Assembly (NCBI GenBank): GCA_009844085.1
Contig: VYCF01000062.1
Location: 1-52,048, forward strand
From: Gammaproteobacteria bacterium
GTDB lineage: Bacteria > Pseudomonadota > Gammaproteobacteria > Pseudomonadales > Pseudohongiellaceae
Direction of reading: 5' to 3'
DNA: 52,048 bases
The stretch's first letter is position 1. Every line of letters starts with the position of its first letter. Made by a program: the position numbers and the translations under genes. The notes under the pieces were generated by a model. It made no database searches, was not told the DNA's origin, and saw only the letters and a list, made by a program, of their open reading frames with translations. Below, one piece after another: positions 42,028-50,551 of the stretch.

Positions 42028-42456
42028 ATGTTGAACAAGAAGCCGGGAGGCGACATGACCACTGATAGTACGAAAAACCACACTCTGATTTCCGGTGCCA
42101 CGACGGTGAACGGAGATATACATTTCGAAGGCGAACTCATTATCGAAGGGCGCGTTGTCGGCAAGGTGCTGGCGGAGGAAGGCTCGGAAGCGCAATTGCG
42201 GGTCGCCGAAAGCGGGTCGATCGAAGGCGACGTGGAAGTTCCGCTCGTGGTCATAAACGGCAACGTAAACGGCAATGTGCGGGCGTCCAAGCACATTGAA
42301 CTGGCCGCGCAGGGCCTGGTCAACGGCAACGTGGTCTATAACCTCATCGAGATGGTCATGGGTTCGGCGGTGAACGGCAGTCTGACCCGCATGGACCGGG
42401 AAGAGCCGGAAATCGCCTTGCTTGAACTAGACAAGGAAGAAGGCGTGGAGGGTTGA
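42028..42456 (+). CDS. Bactofilin (polymer-forming cytoskeletal protein)
   Basis: A 142-residue protein. ATG 42028 follows GGAGAG. The central right-handed beta-helix shows the repeated hydrophobic pattern of bactofilins: HTLISGATTVNGDIHFEGEL, IIEGRVVGKV, AESGSIEGDV, VVINGNVNGNVRASKHIEL, GLVNGNVVYN and GSAVNGSLTR. Short unstructured tails flank it, the C-terminal one acidic. Bactofilins assemble into membrane-associated filaments that position cell-wall or polarity factors. An M23 endopeptidase gene lies two genes away, and the two often function together in shape control; that link is inference here. Confidence 0.92.
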   Translation: MLNKKPGGDMTTDSTKNHTLISGATTVNGDIHFEGELIIEGRVVGKVLAEEGSEAQLRVAESGSIEGDVEVPLVVINGNVNGNVRASKHIELAAQGLVNGNVVYNLIEMVMGSAVNGSLTRMDREEPEIALLELDKEEGVEG

Positions 42457-42462
42457 GCAGAT

Positions 42463-42816
42463 ATGTCTGTAGTTCAGTCCCAGGATCCCGTGGTCATGCA
42501 CTTCACCGATCAGGCGGCGGAGAAGGTGCATCGGCTGATTGCGGAAGAGGGTAACGACAATCTGAAATTGCGCGTATTCGTCACCGGCGGCGGCTGCTCC
42601 GGTTTTCAATACGGTTTTACCTTTGACGAAGAAGTGGCCGAGGACGATACGGTGATACGAAACGCGGGAGCGAGCCTGCTTGTCGATCCCCTGAGCTTTC
42701 AATACCTCGTCGGCGCCAGGGTCGATTACGTCGAAGGGCTCGAAGGCTCACGTTTCGTCGTCGACAATCCCATGGCCGCTACCACTTGCGGCTGCGGAGC
42801 GTCTTTCTCGATCTAG
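42463..42816 (+). CDS. erpA: Iron-sulfur cluster insertion protein ErpA
   Basis: A 117-residue A-type carrier with the three conserved ligand cysteines: C45 in [13 protein letters not shown], and C109 and C111 in [11 protein letters not shown]. Other family marks are [27 protein letters not shown] and FVVDNP. ErpA receives Fe-S clusters from the ISC system and delivers them to enzymes of isoprenoid synthesis and respiration. The start is 6 bp after the bactofilin stop, so the two are co-transcribed. Confidence 0.94.
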   Translation: MSVVQSQDPVVMHFTDQAAEKVHRLIAEEGNDNLKLRVFVTGGGCSGFQYGFTFDEEVAEDDTVIRNAGASLLVDPLSFQYLVGARVDYVEGLEGSRFVVDNPMAATTCGCGASFSI

Positions 42817-42832
42817 GCCTGCCGCGAGGCGA

Positions 42833-44197
42833 TCAGTCGGCGCTGACCCCGGCGCTTCTCCTGACCAGTTCCCTACCCCGCGTATCGAATTGCGCCAACA
42901 GGTTTTCCGTGTGGCTTCTGAAACGGTCCATCTCACCGGCGGCGATGCCGGGAGCCGAAGGCAACAGTTCGTTGGCGCGGGCTGGATTGCGGGGCACACC
43001 GTCCTTCAGCACTTCGTAATGCAGATGTGGACCGGTCGCGCTGCCGGTCGAGCCCACGTAGCCGATCACATCGCCCTGGCGGACCCTGACTCCGGGCTTC
43101 ATGCCGTCCGCGTATCGGGACAGGTGGGCGTAACGGGTCTCGAAACCGCCCGCGTGAGCGACGATGACGATATTGCCGTATGAGCCGTAGCGGGAGGCGC
43201 GGGTTATGTTGCCGTCGCTGGTAGCCCGGACCGGCGTGCCCGTAGGCGCGGCATAGTCGGTGCCTTCATGCGGGCGAACCTTGTTGAGAATGGGGTGCAG
43301 GCGCTTCGGATTGAAATGTGAACTGATTCGGAACACATCGAGCGGATTCCGCATCATCCCGGTTCGCATGCTGTTGCCGTCAGGGCTGTAGTAGCCTGTC
43401 AGGCCGTCCGCGGTCTCGTAACGCACCGCCAGATGTTCCTTGCCACGATTTACGAAGCGCGCCACGAGCATGTCGCCTTCGCCCACGTACTCGTCCTCGA
43501 GGAATTGCTGTTCGTAGAAAATCGTGAACTGGTCGCCGGGCTGGGTGTCGAGCATGAAATCTATCTTGCCGCCGAAAATGTCGACCATGCGCATGCTTTG
43601 CGTCGGCGGCACCCGCTCCCGCTCCGCCGCCGCCAGCAGGCTGCTGTAAACCGTACCGCCCTTGATTTCCGTTTCTATGCGCGGTGTGTGCCTGATTGAT
43701 TCGATGCCGAATTCCTGCCCGTCGCGCTTGAAAGCGAGTTCCTGCAGCGGCGACCGGATCAGCCGGAACTCGTCAAGATCTCCGGAATCGCCAAGCCTGA
43801 AACCGAGCTTGTAGCCTTCCTTCATGGCGTTCAGAGTCTTTGCGTCCTCGCCGCTGCGCAAGAGCCGCGCGAGATCCGCCGGGTCGAGTTCCAGTTCAAC
43901 GAACAATTCGCTCAAGGTATCGCCGTAACTGACTTCGACGAATTGCCAATCGGTGGATTGCCGCAGCGAGGGTAGAAGCTCCGGCTCCGCCTCGGATTCG
44001 GGCGGCTGCGCGGATTCGACTACGGGAATTTCCGGCAAGGCCGGCAGATCGGCGGCGATCTCGTGAGCGGAAACCAGTGGAAAGGGCTCGGATTCGGCCG
44101 GCGCTTGCAGCAAGCTTGTGACAAACAGGCCGATCGCACCGAACGGTATCAGCGCCACCGTAATGTTTCGGCCATCCCTTTGCGGGTGGCGTTGCAT
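42833..44197 (-). CDS. M23 family murein endopeptidase with OapA/LysM-like N-terminal domain
   Basis: A 454-residue protein with one N-terminal membrane anchor (VALIPFGAIGLFVTSLLQA), an acidic linker, then a LysM/OapA-like domain (WQFVEVSYGDTLSELFVELE) and a C-terminal LytM/M23 domain. Zinc ligands: H and D in RPHEGTDYAAPTGTPV and the HLH of GPHLHYEVL; the intervening IVIAHAGGFETRYAHLSRY is also typical. MepM-type enzymes cut peptide crosslinks in peptidoglycan for growth or division. It diverges from tyrS, the arrangement seen in Pseudomonas-type genomes, but the anmK gene often found beside it is absent here. Confidence 0.92.
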   Translation of the reverse strand: MQRHPQRDGRNITVALIPFGAIGLFVTSLLQAPAESEPFPLVSAHEIAADLPALPEIPVVESAQPPESEAEPELLPSLRQSTDWQFVEVSYGDTLSELFVELELDPADLARLLRSGEDAKTLNAMKEGYKLGFRLGDSGDLDEFRLIRSPLQELAFKRDGQEFGIESIRHTPRIETEIKGGTVYSSLLAAAERERVPPTQSMRMVDIFGGKIDFMLDTQPGDQFTIFYEQQFLEDEYVGEGDMLVARFVNRGKEHLAVRYETADGLTGYYSPDGNSMRTGMMRNPLDVFRISSHFNPKRLHPILNKVRPHEGTDYAAPTGTPVRATSDGNITRASRYGSYGNIVIVAHAGGFETRYAHLSRYADGMKPGVRVRQGDVIGYVGSTGSATGPHLHYEVLKDGVPRNPARANELLPSAPGIAAGEMDRFRSHTENLLAQFDTRGRELVRRSAGVSAD

Positions 44198-44334
44198 GGA
44201 TGAAAAGCGGATGGCGATTCCTCCAATACGCCGGTCCCTGCCGACGATCCTTGCGCCAAAACGTCAAAGACTACACGTTTTTGGTAGCCGTTTCACCCGC
44301 TCACGCTGCCAACTATAGTACTATCGGCGCGGCC

Positions 44335-45609
44335 ATGGCGCACGAAACCATAATCGCAGATCTCGAATCGAGAAATCTCATCGCCCAACTCGCGGGCGGC
44401 GACGAACTCGTGCAGCATCTCGCGGACGGCAGCCGCACGGTTTATTGCGGCTTCGATCCCACGGCGGAGAGTCTGCATATCGGCAATCTCCTGCCATTGC
44501 TCGCGCTGCGGCGCTTCCAGCTCGCCGGACACAGGCCCATTGCCCTCGTCGGCGGCGCCACCGGCCTGATCGGCGACCCCAGTTTCAAGGACTCCGAGCG
44601 CAAGCTCAATTCAGTGGAAGTCATAGCCGATTGGGTCGAGCGGATCAAACCGCAACTTGCCCGCTTTCTCGATTTCGACTGCGGGGCCAATTCGGCGCTG
44701 CTCGTCAACAACCTGGAATGGACCCGGGATTACGACATGCTCGGCTTCCTGCGCGACGTCGGCAAGCATTTCTCGGTCAAAAACATGATCCAGAAGGAAT
44801 CGGTGCGGCAGCGGATCGAGCGCGACGGCGAGGGGATTTCCTACACCGAATTCAGTTACATGATCCTGCAATCCTTCGATTTTTCGGAATTGCGCAAGCG
44901 CTACGAATGCACGATACAGGTCGGCGGCAGCGATCAATGGGGCAATATCACCGGCGGCATCGATCTGACCCGGCGCCTGCACCAGCAGCAGGTCTACGGC
45001 GTGACTTTTCCGCTCGTCACCAAGTCCGACGGCTCAAAGTTCGGCAAGACCGAAGCGGGCACGATCTGGCTCGATCCCGCCAAGACTTCGCCCTATGCCT
45101 TCTATCAGTTCTGGCTCAATGCCGCCGATGCGGACGTATACGATTTTCTGCGCTATTTCACCTTCCTGGCGCCCGCGAAGATCGAGCAGATCGAGCGCGC
45201 CGACGCCGCTTCGCAAGCCCGGCCCGTAGCGCAGGGCGTTCTCGCGCAGGAAGTAACCAGGCTCGTGCATGGCGAGCAGGGCCTGGCCGCGGCGGAGAGA
45301 ATCACCGGGGCGCTGTTCTCGGGCGAGGTTTCCGGGTTGGGGGAAGATGACCTGCGGCAACTGGAACAGGACGGCCTGCCTTGCACCGGAATCGCGCCGA
45401 AAACCGCCTTGCTCGACGTGCTCGTGGAATGCGGCCTGGCGCGGTCGCGGCGCATCGCCCGGGACCTGGTCGCGAGCGGCGCGGTCTCGGCGAACAACGC
45501 CGTTCAAAGCGCCGGCGACGACCCGCTCGACCCGCAACTCGCGCTACATGGAAGATATTTCGTCATCAGGCGAGGCAAAAAGAACTTCCACCTCGCCAAA
45601 CTGGTCTGA
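44335..45609 (+). CDS. tyrS: Tyrosyl-tRNA synthetase
   Basis: A 424-residue class I synthetase; ATG 44335 gives the usual TyrRS start (MAHETIIADLESRNLIAQLA). The HIGH motif is HIGN (48-51) after FDPTAESL; the KMSKS equivalent is KFGKTE in SDGSKFGKTEAGTIWL. GGSDQWGNITGGIDL is the tyrosine/tRNA-binding segment. A C-terminal S4 RNA-binding domain is present (ARDLVASGAVSANNA and LHGRYFVIRRGKKNF). It charges tRNA-Tyr. The stop is followed by repeat copy 3, which separates it from a convergent gene. Confidence 0.95.
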   Translation: MAHETIIADLESRNLIAQLAGGDELVQHLADGSRTVYCGFDPTAESLHIGNLLPLLALRRFQLAGHRPIALVGGATGLIGDPSFKDSERKLNSVEVIADWVERIKPQLARFLDFDCGANSALLVNNLEWTRDYDMLGFLRDVGKHFSVKNMIQKESVRQRIERDGEGISYTEFSYMILQSFDFSELRKRYECTIQVGGSDQWGNITGGIDLTRRLHQQQVYGVTFPLVTKSDGSKFGKTEAGTIWLDPAKTSPYAFYQFWLNAADADVYDFLRYFTFLAPAKIEQIERADAASQARPVAQGVLAQEVTRLVHGEQGLAAAERITGALFSGEVSGLGEDDLRQLEQDGLPCTGIAPKTALLDVLVECGLARSRRIARDLVASGAVSANNAVQSAGDDPLDPQLALHGRYFVIRRGKKNFHLAKLV

Positions 45610-45645
45610 CTCAGAAAAAATCACAAGTGAATTCTGTTGAGATCA

Positions 45646-45723
45646 CTCATGCCATCCATGGCGAGCCGTTCGAGCCTCAGAAAGCGTTGCTTTCTGTCGG
45701 CTGCGCCGACCGGCCCTCACCCA
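45646..45723 (-). repeat. Structured intergenic repeat, copy 3 (shorter)
   Basis: Read on the minus strand it starts GGGTGAGG, then stem I TCGGC-GCA-GCCGA, stem II CAGAAAGC-AAC-GCTTTCTG and stem III CTCGCCAT/ATGGCATGAG. It lacks the last ~40 bp of the other copies. It provides the last codons and TGA stop of the gene at 45677. Confidence 0.78.
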
Positions 45724-46708
45724 CGGTCTCTCTCGCCAGTCTCTCCTCGGCCCGATGCCCCGAAAGAATGTTGTACATGCCGTAATTGCCTTCGTGGCAG
45801 GCGTATTCGTAGATATTGTCCGGAGTGAAATCAAGCATGATTTCGCGCGTATACGGCGCGGTAAACTGGCCCGGGTCGTCAGAGGTGAAATGGTAGAGGA
45901 TCTGCTCGTCGCTGATGCGGGTCAGCCGCTCGGTATTGATCTTTCTGTCCGTGCCTGGCGCGGTGCTGCTGGGCTCCGAGTAGTTCGTGGTCTCGATGAC
46001 CAGGGTGTCGCCGTCCCACCAGCCGCGGGAATCGCCATGCCATAACTTGATCCGGTCGGTCAGATGGGGCTGTTCGACGATGGGAATGATGCGCACGTCG
46101 TGAGCCATTTCCTGAATGATCGCCACGGTGTCGCGGGTTTGTACGATCTGTATATAGCTGTTGTAGCCGGAACCGAGCCTTGGCGCGCCGAATGACAGGC
46201 AGCGCTCTCCGAGGGGGCGGTCGGTCCAGGAGTCCGCCGGATGCAGGCGTCGGCGTTCGGCCAATTCCCGGGCCGTGGCGACCGCTTCCAGCGTACGTGG
46301 CGGATATCTGCCGTTGGGCGGGTCGATAATCTGCGAAGTGCGGCGATGCACGACGCGGTCAACCATCCATTGCGAGTCGTAGTTGCCCGTTGTGGGGTCG
46401 TAGGAGTTGATTTCGCCGCTGACGGCGGCGCTGAAAACCCCGTCGCCGAACAGCGCGTCCGCGCCGGAAGCGTTGACCTCGAGCGCGCGCTGCTGCAGGA
46501 AAGCAATCTCCTCGTCGGTGAAGAACTCGCGGTCGGCATAGGCCTCGGGACGCTCTACCGGGGTCAGCGTGTTGTTTTCCCATACTCCCTGGAAATCCGG
46601 ATGGCCATCGATGGTGCGCGGCACTTCGTAACCGTCTTGTGCGCCCGAAGTTGCCGACAGCGCCAACCCGGCAAGCAAAACGCCGAAAATCGCAAAAATT
46701 CGATTCAT
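45677..46708 (-). CDS. Secreted protein of unknown function (GHPDFQGVW type)
   Basis: A 343-residue protein with signal peptide MNRIFAIFGVLLAGLALSAT. The motif TIDGHPDFQGVWENNTLTPV plus GWWDGDTLVIETTNY and RLTRISDEQILYHFTSDDP define a family of secreted proteins seen in Acidobacteria and gammaproteobacteria with no assigned activity. YACHEGNYGMYNILSGHR near the end is also typical. Its last residues (GEGRSAQPTESNAF) and the stop come from repeat copy 3. It faces tyrS tail to tail; the NHL gene is upstream on the same strand. Confidence 0.72.
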   Translation of the reverse strand: MNRIFAIFGVLLAGLALSATSGAQDGYEVPRTIDGHPDFQGVWENNTLTPVERPEAYADREFFTDEEIAFLQQRALEVNASGADALFGDGVFSAAVSGEINSYDPTTGNYDSQWMVDRVVHRRTSQIIDPPNGRYPPRTLEAVATARELAERRRLHPADSWTDRPLGERCLSFGAPRLGSGYNSYIQIVQTRDTVAIIQEMAHDVRIIPIVEQPHLTDRIKLWHGDSRGWWDGDTLVIETTNYSEPSSTAPGTDRKINTERLTRISDEQILYHFTSDDPGQFTAPYTREIMLDFTPDNIYEYACHEGNYGMYNILSGHRAEERLARETVGEGRSAQPTESNAF

Positions 46709-46784
46709 GACAAGTCCCCTTGGGCAGCAATCCTCCGATTATCGACAATCGCAGGATTACTGCAAGCCTTCAATCCGCGGCAAG

Positions 46785-47915
46785 CTATCGGGGCACGTAC
46801 TGCGGCGTTACCAGATGCTCTGGATTGGCGTCGGGCAGCGGCGTCATTTTCTGCGGCCTGCCGGTCTGATTGTCGGCGCCATAGAGATTGCCCGCTTCGT
46901 CCGCCGAAAAGGAGTGCATCTCGATCCAGTAGTCGTGGCCTTCCGCGGGCAACAGCCAGGTGTAATTGCGCGATCCGTCTTCGAGATTGAACTGGACGAT
47001 CTTCGGCGGATCGTTATCCGTAACCCAGGCGTGGGAATCGCTTACCGATATGTCCAGCGGCGTGTCGAGGCCTCCCCAGGTAGTGACGTATTCATAGGCC
47101 GGATATTCGGCGGAGTCCCTCGCGGCAGTCTGCTGATACACCTTGACGTTGCGACTATTGCGGTCGAGCACGTAGAGCCTGTCGTCCGGACCGACCGCGA
47201 TACTATGCACGCTGGCGAATTGATGCGGTTCGGTCCCTTCCTCGCCGAACTCCGAATGGTAGGAGCCGTCGGCGTTGCGCACGACGACGCGCTTGTTGCC
47301 GAGACCGTCGGCGATGAGGAACTTGCCGTCTGGCAGGAAGGCGACATCCTGGGGCTGGTTGTAATGCGTTTCGTCGTTGCCGGGGACGTTCTTCTCGCCC
47401 AGGGTCATCAACAGTTCTTCGCCGTCATTGGAAAACACATAGATGATATGGCCGCTTTCCTCGATCAGCCACAGGCGGTTCTCGGGATCGTAGGGGCTCA
47501 TGCGCAGGCGATGGGGGCCCGGGCCGTTGGAGCCCGTAAACAGGTGATCCCAGTGGTCCCAGACTTCGAGCACCTCGCCTTCGCTGTTTACCACGTAAAT
47601 GCAGTTCTGCCAGGTGCGGCCGCGCCCGCGCAGCACGTTCCAGCCCATGGAGCCGGGAAAGTTCGTGTACTCCGGTGGAATCGGATCCGGCAATTCGGTT
47701 TCACCGCGTTGCAGGAAAAAGATGCGGTCGCTGGATTGGGCATACACTCCCGCGTTGCCGCCCCAGGAAAATCCTTCTTCGCCGAATGGCTGAATCCAGG
47801 TCTCCGTGTGGTATTCATAAGGGCTTGGCCCGATCGGTCCGCGGTCCTGGGCCAGGGCCAGGCCTGCTAGCAGGCCGCCAAGCATCAGGCCGGCGCCGAA
47901 TTGCATGATTTTCAT
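46785..47915 (-). CDS. Secreted NHL beta-propeller, peptidyl-hydroxyglycine lyase (PAL)-like
   Basis: A 376-residue protein; ATG 47915 opens a signal peptide (MKIMQFGAGLMLGGLLAGLA). The body is an NHL-type six-bladed propeller: HRLRMSPYDPENRLWLIEES, FSNDGEELLMTLGE, YNQPQDVAFLPDGKFLIADG, HSIAVGPDDRLYVLDRNSRN and DISVSDSHAWVTDND. This resembles the lyase half of peptide-amidating enzymes, and the HRL, HQFASVHSIAV and HSF histidines could be zinc ligands. Two copper monooxygenase-like genes (PHM-like) lie within 5 kb, which makes the PAL comparison attractive, but sugar or other lyase functions remain possible. Confidence 0.68.
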   Translation of the reverse strand: MKIMQFGAGLMLGGLLAGLALAQDRGPIGPSPYEYHTETWIQPFGEEGFSWGGNAGVYAQSSDRIFFLQRGETELPDPIPPEYTNFPGSMGWNVLRGRGRTWQNCIYVVNSEGEVLEVWDHWDHLFTGSNGPGPHRLRMSPYDPENRLWLIEESGHIIYVFSNDGEELLMTLGEKNVPGNDETHYNQPQDVAFLPDGKFLIADGLGNKRVVVRNADGSYHSEFGEEGTEPHQFASVHSIAVGPDDRLYVLDRNSRNVKVYQQTAARDSAEYPAYEYVTTWGGLDTPLDISVSDSHAWVTDNDPPKIVQFNLEDGSRNYTWLLPAEGHDYWIEMHSFSADEAGNLYGADNQTGRPQKMTPLPDANPEHLVTPQYVPR

Positions 47916-48018
47916 AGTGATTATTCCAGTTGGGGAAACGGTACGGCATGCAGAATCTAGCATTGGCGGGAAGAGATGAGAAGTCGCAACCGTCTGAACA
48001 ATCCGATTGCAAGCGGTC

Positions 48019-48984
48019 ATGCTTCCCATTATGCTAGATCACGAAGTTCAGGGAGCGCTACCTGCAAGGAAGGGCGGCCCGGCATTCCGCCCGCCAGAAA
48101 TGCGAATGACCAAGCATCCTAAGCTTGCACGAAAATTCAAGCTTCTCTACCAGCTGAAAGCCGGGCCGGGCATAACCAGCAATCAGAAATTGGCCGATTT
48201 GCTGGGCATTAGCCGGCAATCTGTGAGCAAGTGGGGAAGGGGCAGCGGAACTCAGTCCGGCGACGCCATTCCGGACGCGCATTTTTTCCGAATTGGACAA
48301 CTGTTCGGCATTGATTCGTATCTGTTCACGCTGGAGTACGAGAAGTTCGAAAAAGAGGTCAGGAAAACACTGGAACGGCGCAATCGAGCAAGACTGCGCC
48401 GGCCGCGACGGATTTTCCATAACGATCTTCCGGTCACCGGCGAAAATCTACAGGGCCGGGAAGCCGAACTCGCCTCCCTGAATGAAGCCTGGGATCAATG
48501 CGCGGCCAATGTCATTCAGATCACCGGCGTGGCGGGCGTCGGAAAGAGTTCCCTGATAAACGAATGGCTGGCGGGCATGGACGCCCACAATTATCGGGGT
48601 GCGGAAACGGTCTTTACCTGGTCGTTCCATCATGGTTTCGGCTCGCGTTCGACCGCTGCGCCTTTCGAATTGTTCCTCACCTGCGCCCTGTCATTGCTCG
48701 GCGATGCAAATGCGGTTCGGGACAATCCGGAAGTTCAGGCCGTGCGTCTCGTGCGAGAGATCAGGCAAAGCCGAACCTTGCTCGTGCTCGACGGAATTCA
48801 GAACCAGCAATATCGCGGTGGTCCCAGCCTCGGTCAATCTGCAAATCCCGCTTTCTCCACGCTCGTGCGGGAACTGGCAAGGGAAAACGCTGGTCTTTGT
48901 GTGCTCGGCTCGCGACTCAGAAGCGCCGACTTCGACGCAATCGGCCCGCCTCGCGCCATTTCGCTTGAATTAAAAGGTCAATAG
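48019..48984 (+). CDS. HTH-STAND (AAA-type) ATPase, C-terminally truncated
   Basis: 321 residues from ATG 48019; ATG 48100 is an alternative because homology-like sequence begins about there. An N-terminal helix-turn-helix (NQKLADLLGISRQSVSKWGR) is followed by a P-loop NTPase: Walker A GVAGVGKSS (170-178), Walker B TLLVLDGIQ and a sensor-like VLGSRL. This is the DNA-binding plus STAND layout of signal-sensing regulators. The family continues with winged-helix and TPR or WD repeats; here the protein ends (SLELKGQ) at the point where those should begin, 7 bp before repeat copy 4. It is therefore probably a broken gene or a minimal switch. Confidence 0.65.
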   Translation: MLPIMLDHEVQGALPARKGGPAFRPPEMRMTKHPKLARKFKLLYQLKAGPGITSNQKLADLLGISRQSVSKWGRGSGTQSGDAIPDAHFFRIGQLFGIDSYLFTLEYEKFEKEVRKTLERRNRARLRRPRRIFHNDLPVTGENLQGREAELASLNEAWDQCAANVIQITGVAGVGKSSLINEWLAGMDAHNYRGAETVFTWSFHHGFGSRSTAAPFELFLTCALSLLGDANAVRDNPEVQAVRLVREIRQSRTLLVLDGIQNQQYRGGPSLGQSANPAFSTLVRELARENAGLCVLGSRLRSADFDAIGPPRAISLELKGQ

Positions 48985-48991
48985 TTCAGTG

Positions 48992-49111
48992 CATGCCATC
49001 CCTGGCGCGACTCCTGAGGCTTCGCTAACCCCCAAACTTGCCATCCATGGCAAGTCTTGCGGCCCTCACAAAGCTACGCTTTGTGTCGGCTGCGCCGACC
49101 GGGCCTCACCG
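48992..49111 (-). repeat. Structured intergenic repeat, copy 4
   Basis: Minus strand: GGTGAGG, stem I TCGGC-GCA-GCCGA, stem II CACAAAGC-GTA-GCTTTGTG, stem III CTTGCCAT-GG-ATGGCAAG, ending GCGCCAGGGATGGCA. It provides the last codons and stop of the gene at 49066 and abuts the truncated STAND gene on its other side. Confidence 0.8.
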
Positions 49112-50430
49112 GCTAAAGACCGTTGCTGGGCCGCTTGTCTTTCCGCCACGAGCTGCTCGTACCCTTCTTCGTCGAGGTGGGTGATCGCCAGCCACGCGTG
49201 GGTCATTTCGTCGCCTGTGCGGCTGCCGCCATACACCCACTGATCGGGATCGGGGTTGTTGGGGTTGGCCGCGGTGTTGTCGTACCACTGCTTCAATACC
49301 AGCACGGCGCCGGTCGGCACGAGCGGGGCCACGTCGGGTTCGTAGATGTGGCTGTGATGCCAGGTGGCGCTCCAGTTGGAGACCTGGCTGATCTGCTCGG
49401 TGCGGCCGGTTTCCGGATAGAAGATTTCCAGCGAGGCCGCGTTCATGCGCAGATGGCCGTGGGGCTGGAAGCTGTCGACCCGGATCGGATGGTCGAAAGA
49501 GTGGAATCCCTGCGTCATGTGATAGCCGTTGGGCGGAATGATCAGGTCGTCCTGCTCGTCGATCCTGTACAACTTGAGATCCTGCTTGTACCTGGCGGTT
49601 TCGAAGTAATCTTCATCGTGCAGCCAGAGGCCGATCTCGACGACATTGTCGGTAATCATCTGGCCCTGGGCCGTCGGCCCCACGCCACCCGGGAACATGT
49701 GAATGCTCCAGCGAACCAGGGAGCCGGCGGGGATCGTGCGGCAAACACCGTCGGGAACGATCTCGCCCCATTTGCCCATGGCGTATTCGGTCAACTGGCC
49801 GTAGCGCTCCATGCTGCCGTCTTCGCGCATGAGTTCGACCGAAGAGTTGGCGTGGTGGACAACCGCCGAGGCGTCGCCGCGCGGCTTCACCTGCACCGCC
49901 TTGATGCAGCGGTCGGTGGCGATGCCGCTCGGAACGTAGTGGTTGCTCCACATGTCGTTGCCGTTGGCGGGAATGTCGATCGGAATCGATGGAATGACGA
50001 CCGTCGGCTCGCCGAACTGTTCAACGAAACTCCATTCGGAAGGATCGCTCAGATCAGGCGCGGGCACGACGATGTCGGGGTCGCCTTGCGGCGCGCCCTG
50101 ATCAACCCAGGCGACGATTGTGTCGATATCTTCCTGGGCCAGTCTCCAGTCGCCTTGCAGTTCCTGGATGCCGATGCCGTGGTCGTAGGCGTAGGGCGGC
50201 ATCTCGCGATTCGCAACCCTGAGCTGGATCAACGGCGCCCAGGGACGAATCTGGTCGTAAGTCTCGAACTGCATGGGACCGATGCCGTCTTCGCGGTGGC
50301 AGACCACGCAATTCTCGTTGATGATGCGCCCGACATGGCTGTTATAGGTGATTTGATCGGCTTCCTGCGCCAGGGCCGTCGAGGAAATGCCGGCCGCGGC
50401 AAGAAGTCCCGCCAATACTCGAATTTTCAT
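49066..50430 (-). CDS. Secreted cytochrome c-copper type II monooxygenase fusion, paralog A
   Basis: A 454-residue protein; ATG 50430 follows GGGGAG and gives signal peptide MKIRVLAGLLAAAGISSTAL. Residues 28-115 are a single-haem cytochrome c (C41-VV-C44-H45) ending AWVDQGAPQGD. Residues 140-430 resemble the PHM/DBH copper monooxygenase fold with a full ligand set: H192-H193 (VVHHAN), H244 (SIHMFPGG), H324 and H326 (QPHGHLRM) and M409 (GDEMTH). PHM-type enzymes hydroxylate a C-H bond using two coppers. The fused haem may replace ascorbate as electron donor (inference). The tail GEARSAQPTQSVAL is encoded by repeat copy 4; paralog B ends QQRSLAGSD instead. Confidence 0.78.
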   Translation of the reverse strand: MKIRVLAGLLAAAGISSTALAQEADQITYNSHVGRIINENCVVCHREDGIGPMQFETYDQIRPWAPLIQLRVANREMPPYAYDHGIGIQELQGDWRLAQEDIDTIVAWVDQGAPQGDPDIVVPAPDLSDPSEWSFVEQFGEPTVVIPSIPIDIPANGNDMWSNHYVPSGIATDRCIKAVQVKPRGDASAVVHHANSSVELMREDGSMERYGQLTEYAMGKWGEIVPDGVCRTIPAGSLVRWSIHMFPGGVGPTAQGQMITDNVVEIGLWLHDEDYFETARYKQDLKLYRIDEQDDLIIPPNGYHMTQGFHSFDHPIRVDSFQPHGHLRMNAASLEIFYPETGRTEQISQVSNWSATWHHSHIYEPDVAPLVPTGAVLVLKQWYDNTAANPNNPDPDQWVYGGSRTGDEMTHAWLAITHLDEEGYEQLVAERQAAQQRSLAGEARSAQPTQSVAL

Positions 50431-50483
50431 GTCTTGCTCCCCGATCAATGTTAGTTCATCGAATTATTAGCACAGCAAAAGAA

Positions 50484-50538
50484 AGCCCCGCAACGACGCA
50501 ACCGTAACAAAGTTTGTCATTAGCGCCATCGCGGGGCT
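50484..50538 (-). terminator. Possible terminator of monooxygenase paralog B
   Basis: AGCCCCGC (50484-50491) and GCGGGGCT (50531-50538) form an 8-bp stem around 39 nt; on the minus strand a T-rich TTTCTTTT follows. The long loop makes it weaker than the receptor terminators. Confidence 0.4.
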
Positions 50539-50551
50539 ATAGATTCTCGCG

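Noticed and set aside
50484..50538. Recombination site or attC-like structure
   Set aside because: The 8-bp inverted repeat followed by T-rich sequence after a gene stop is better explained as a terminator.
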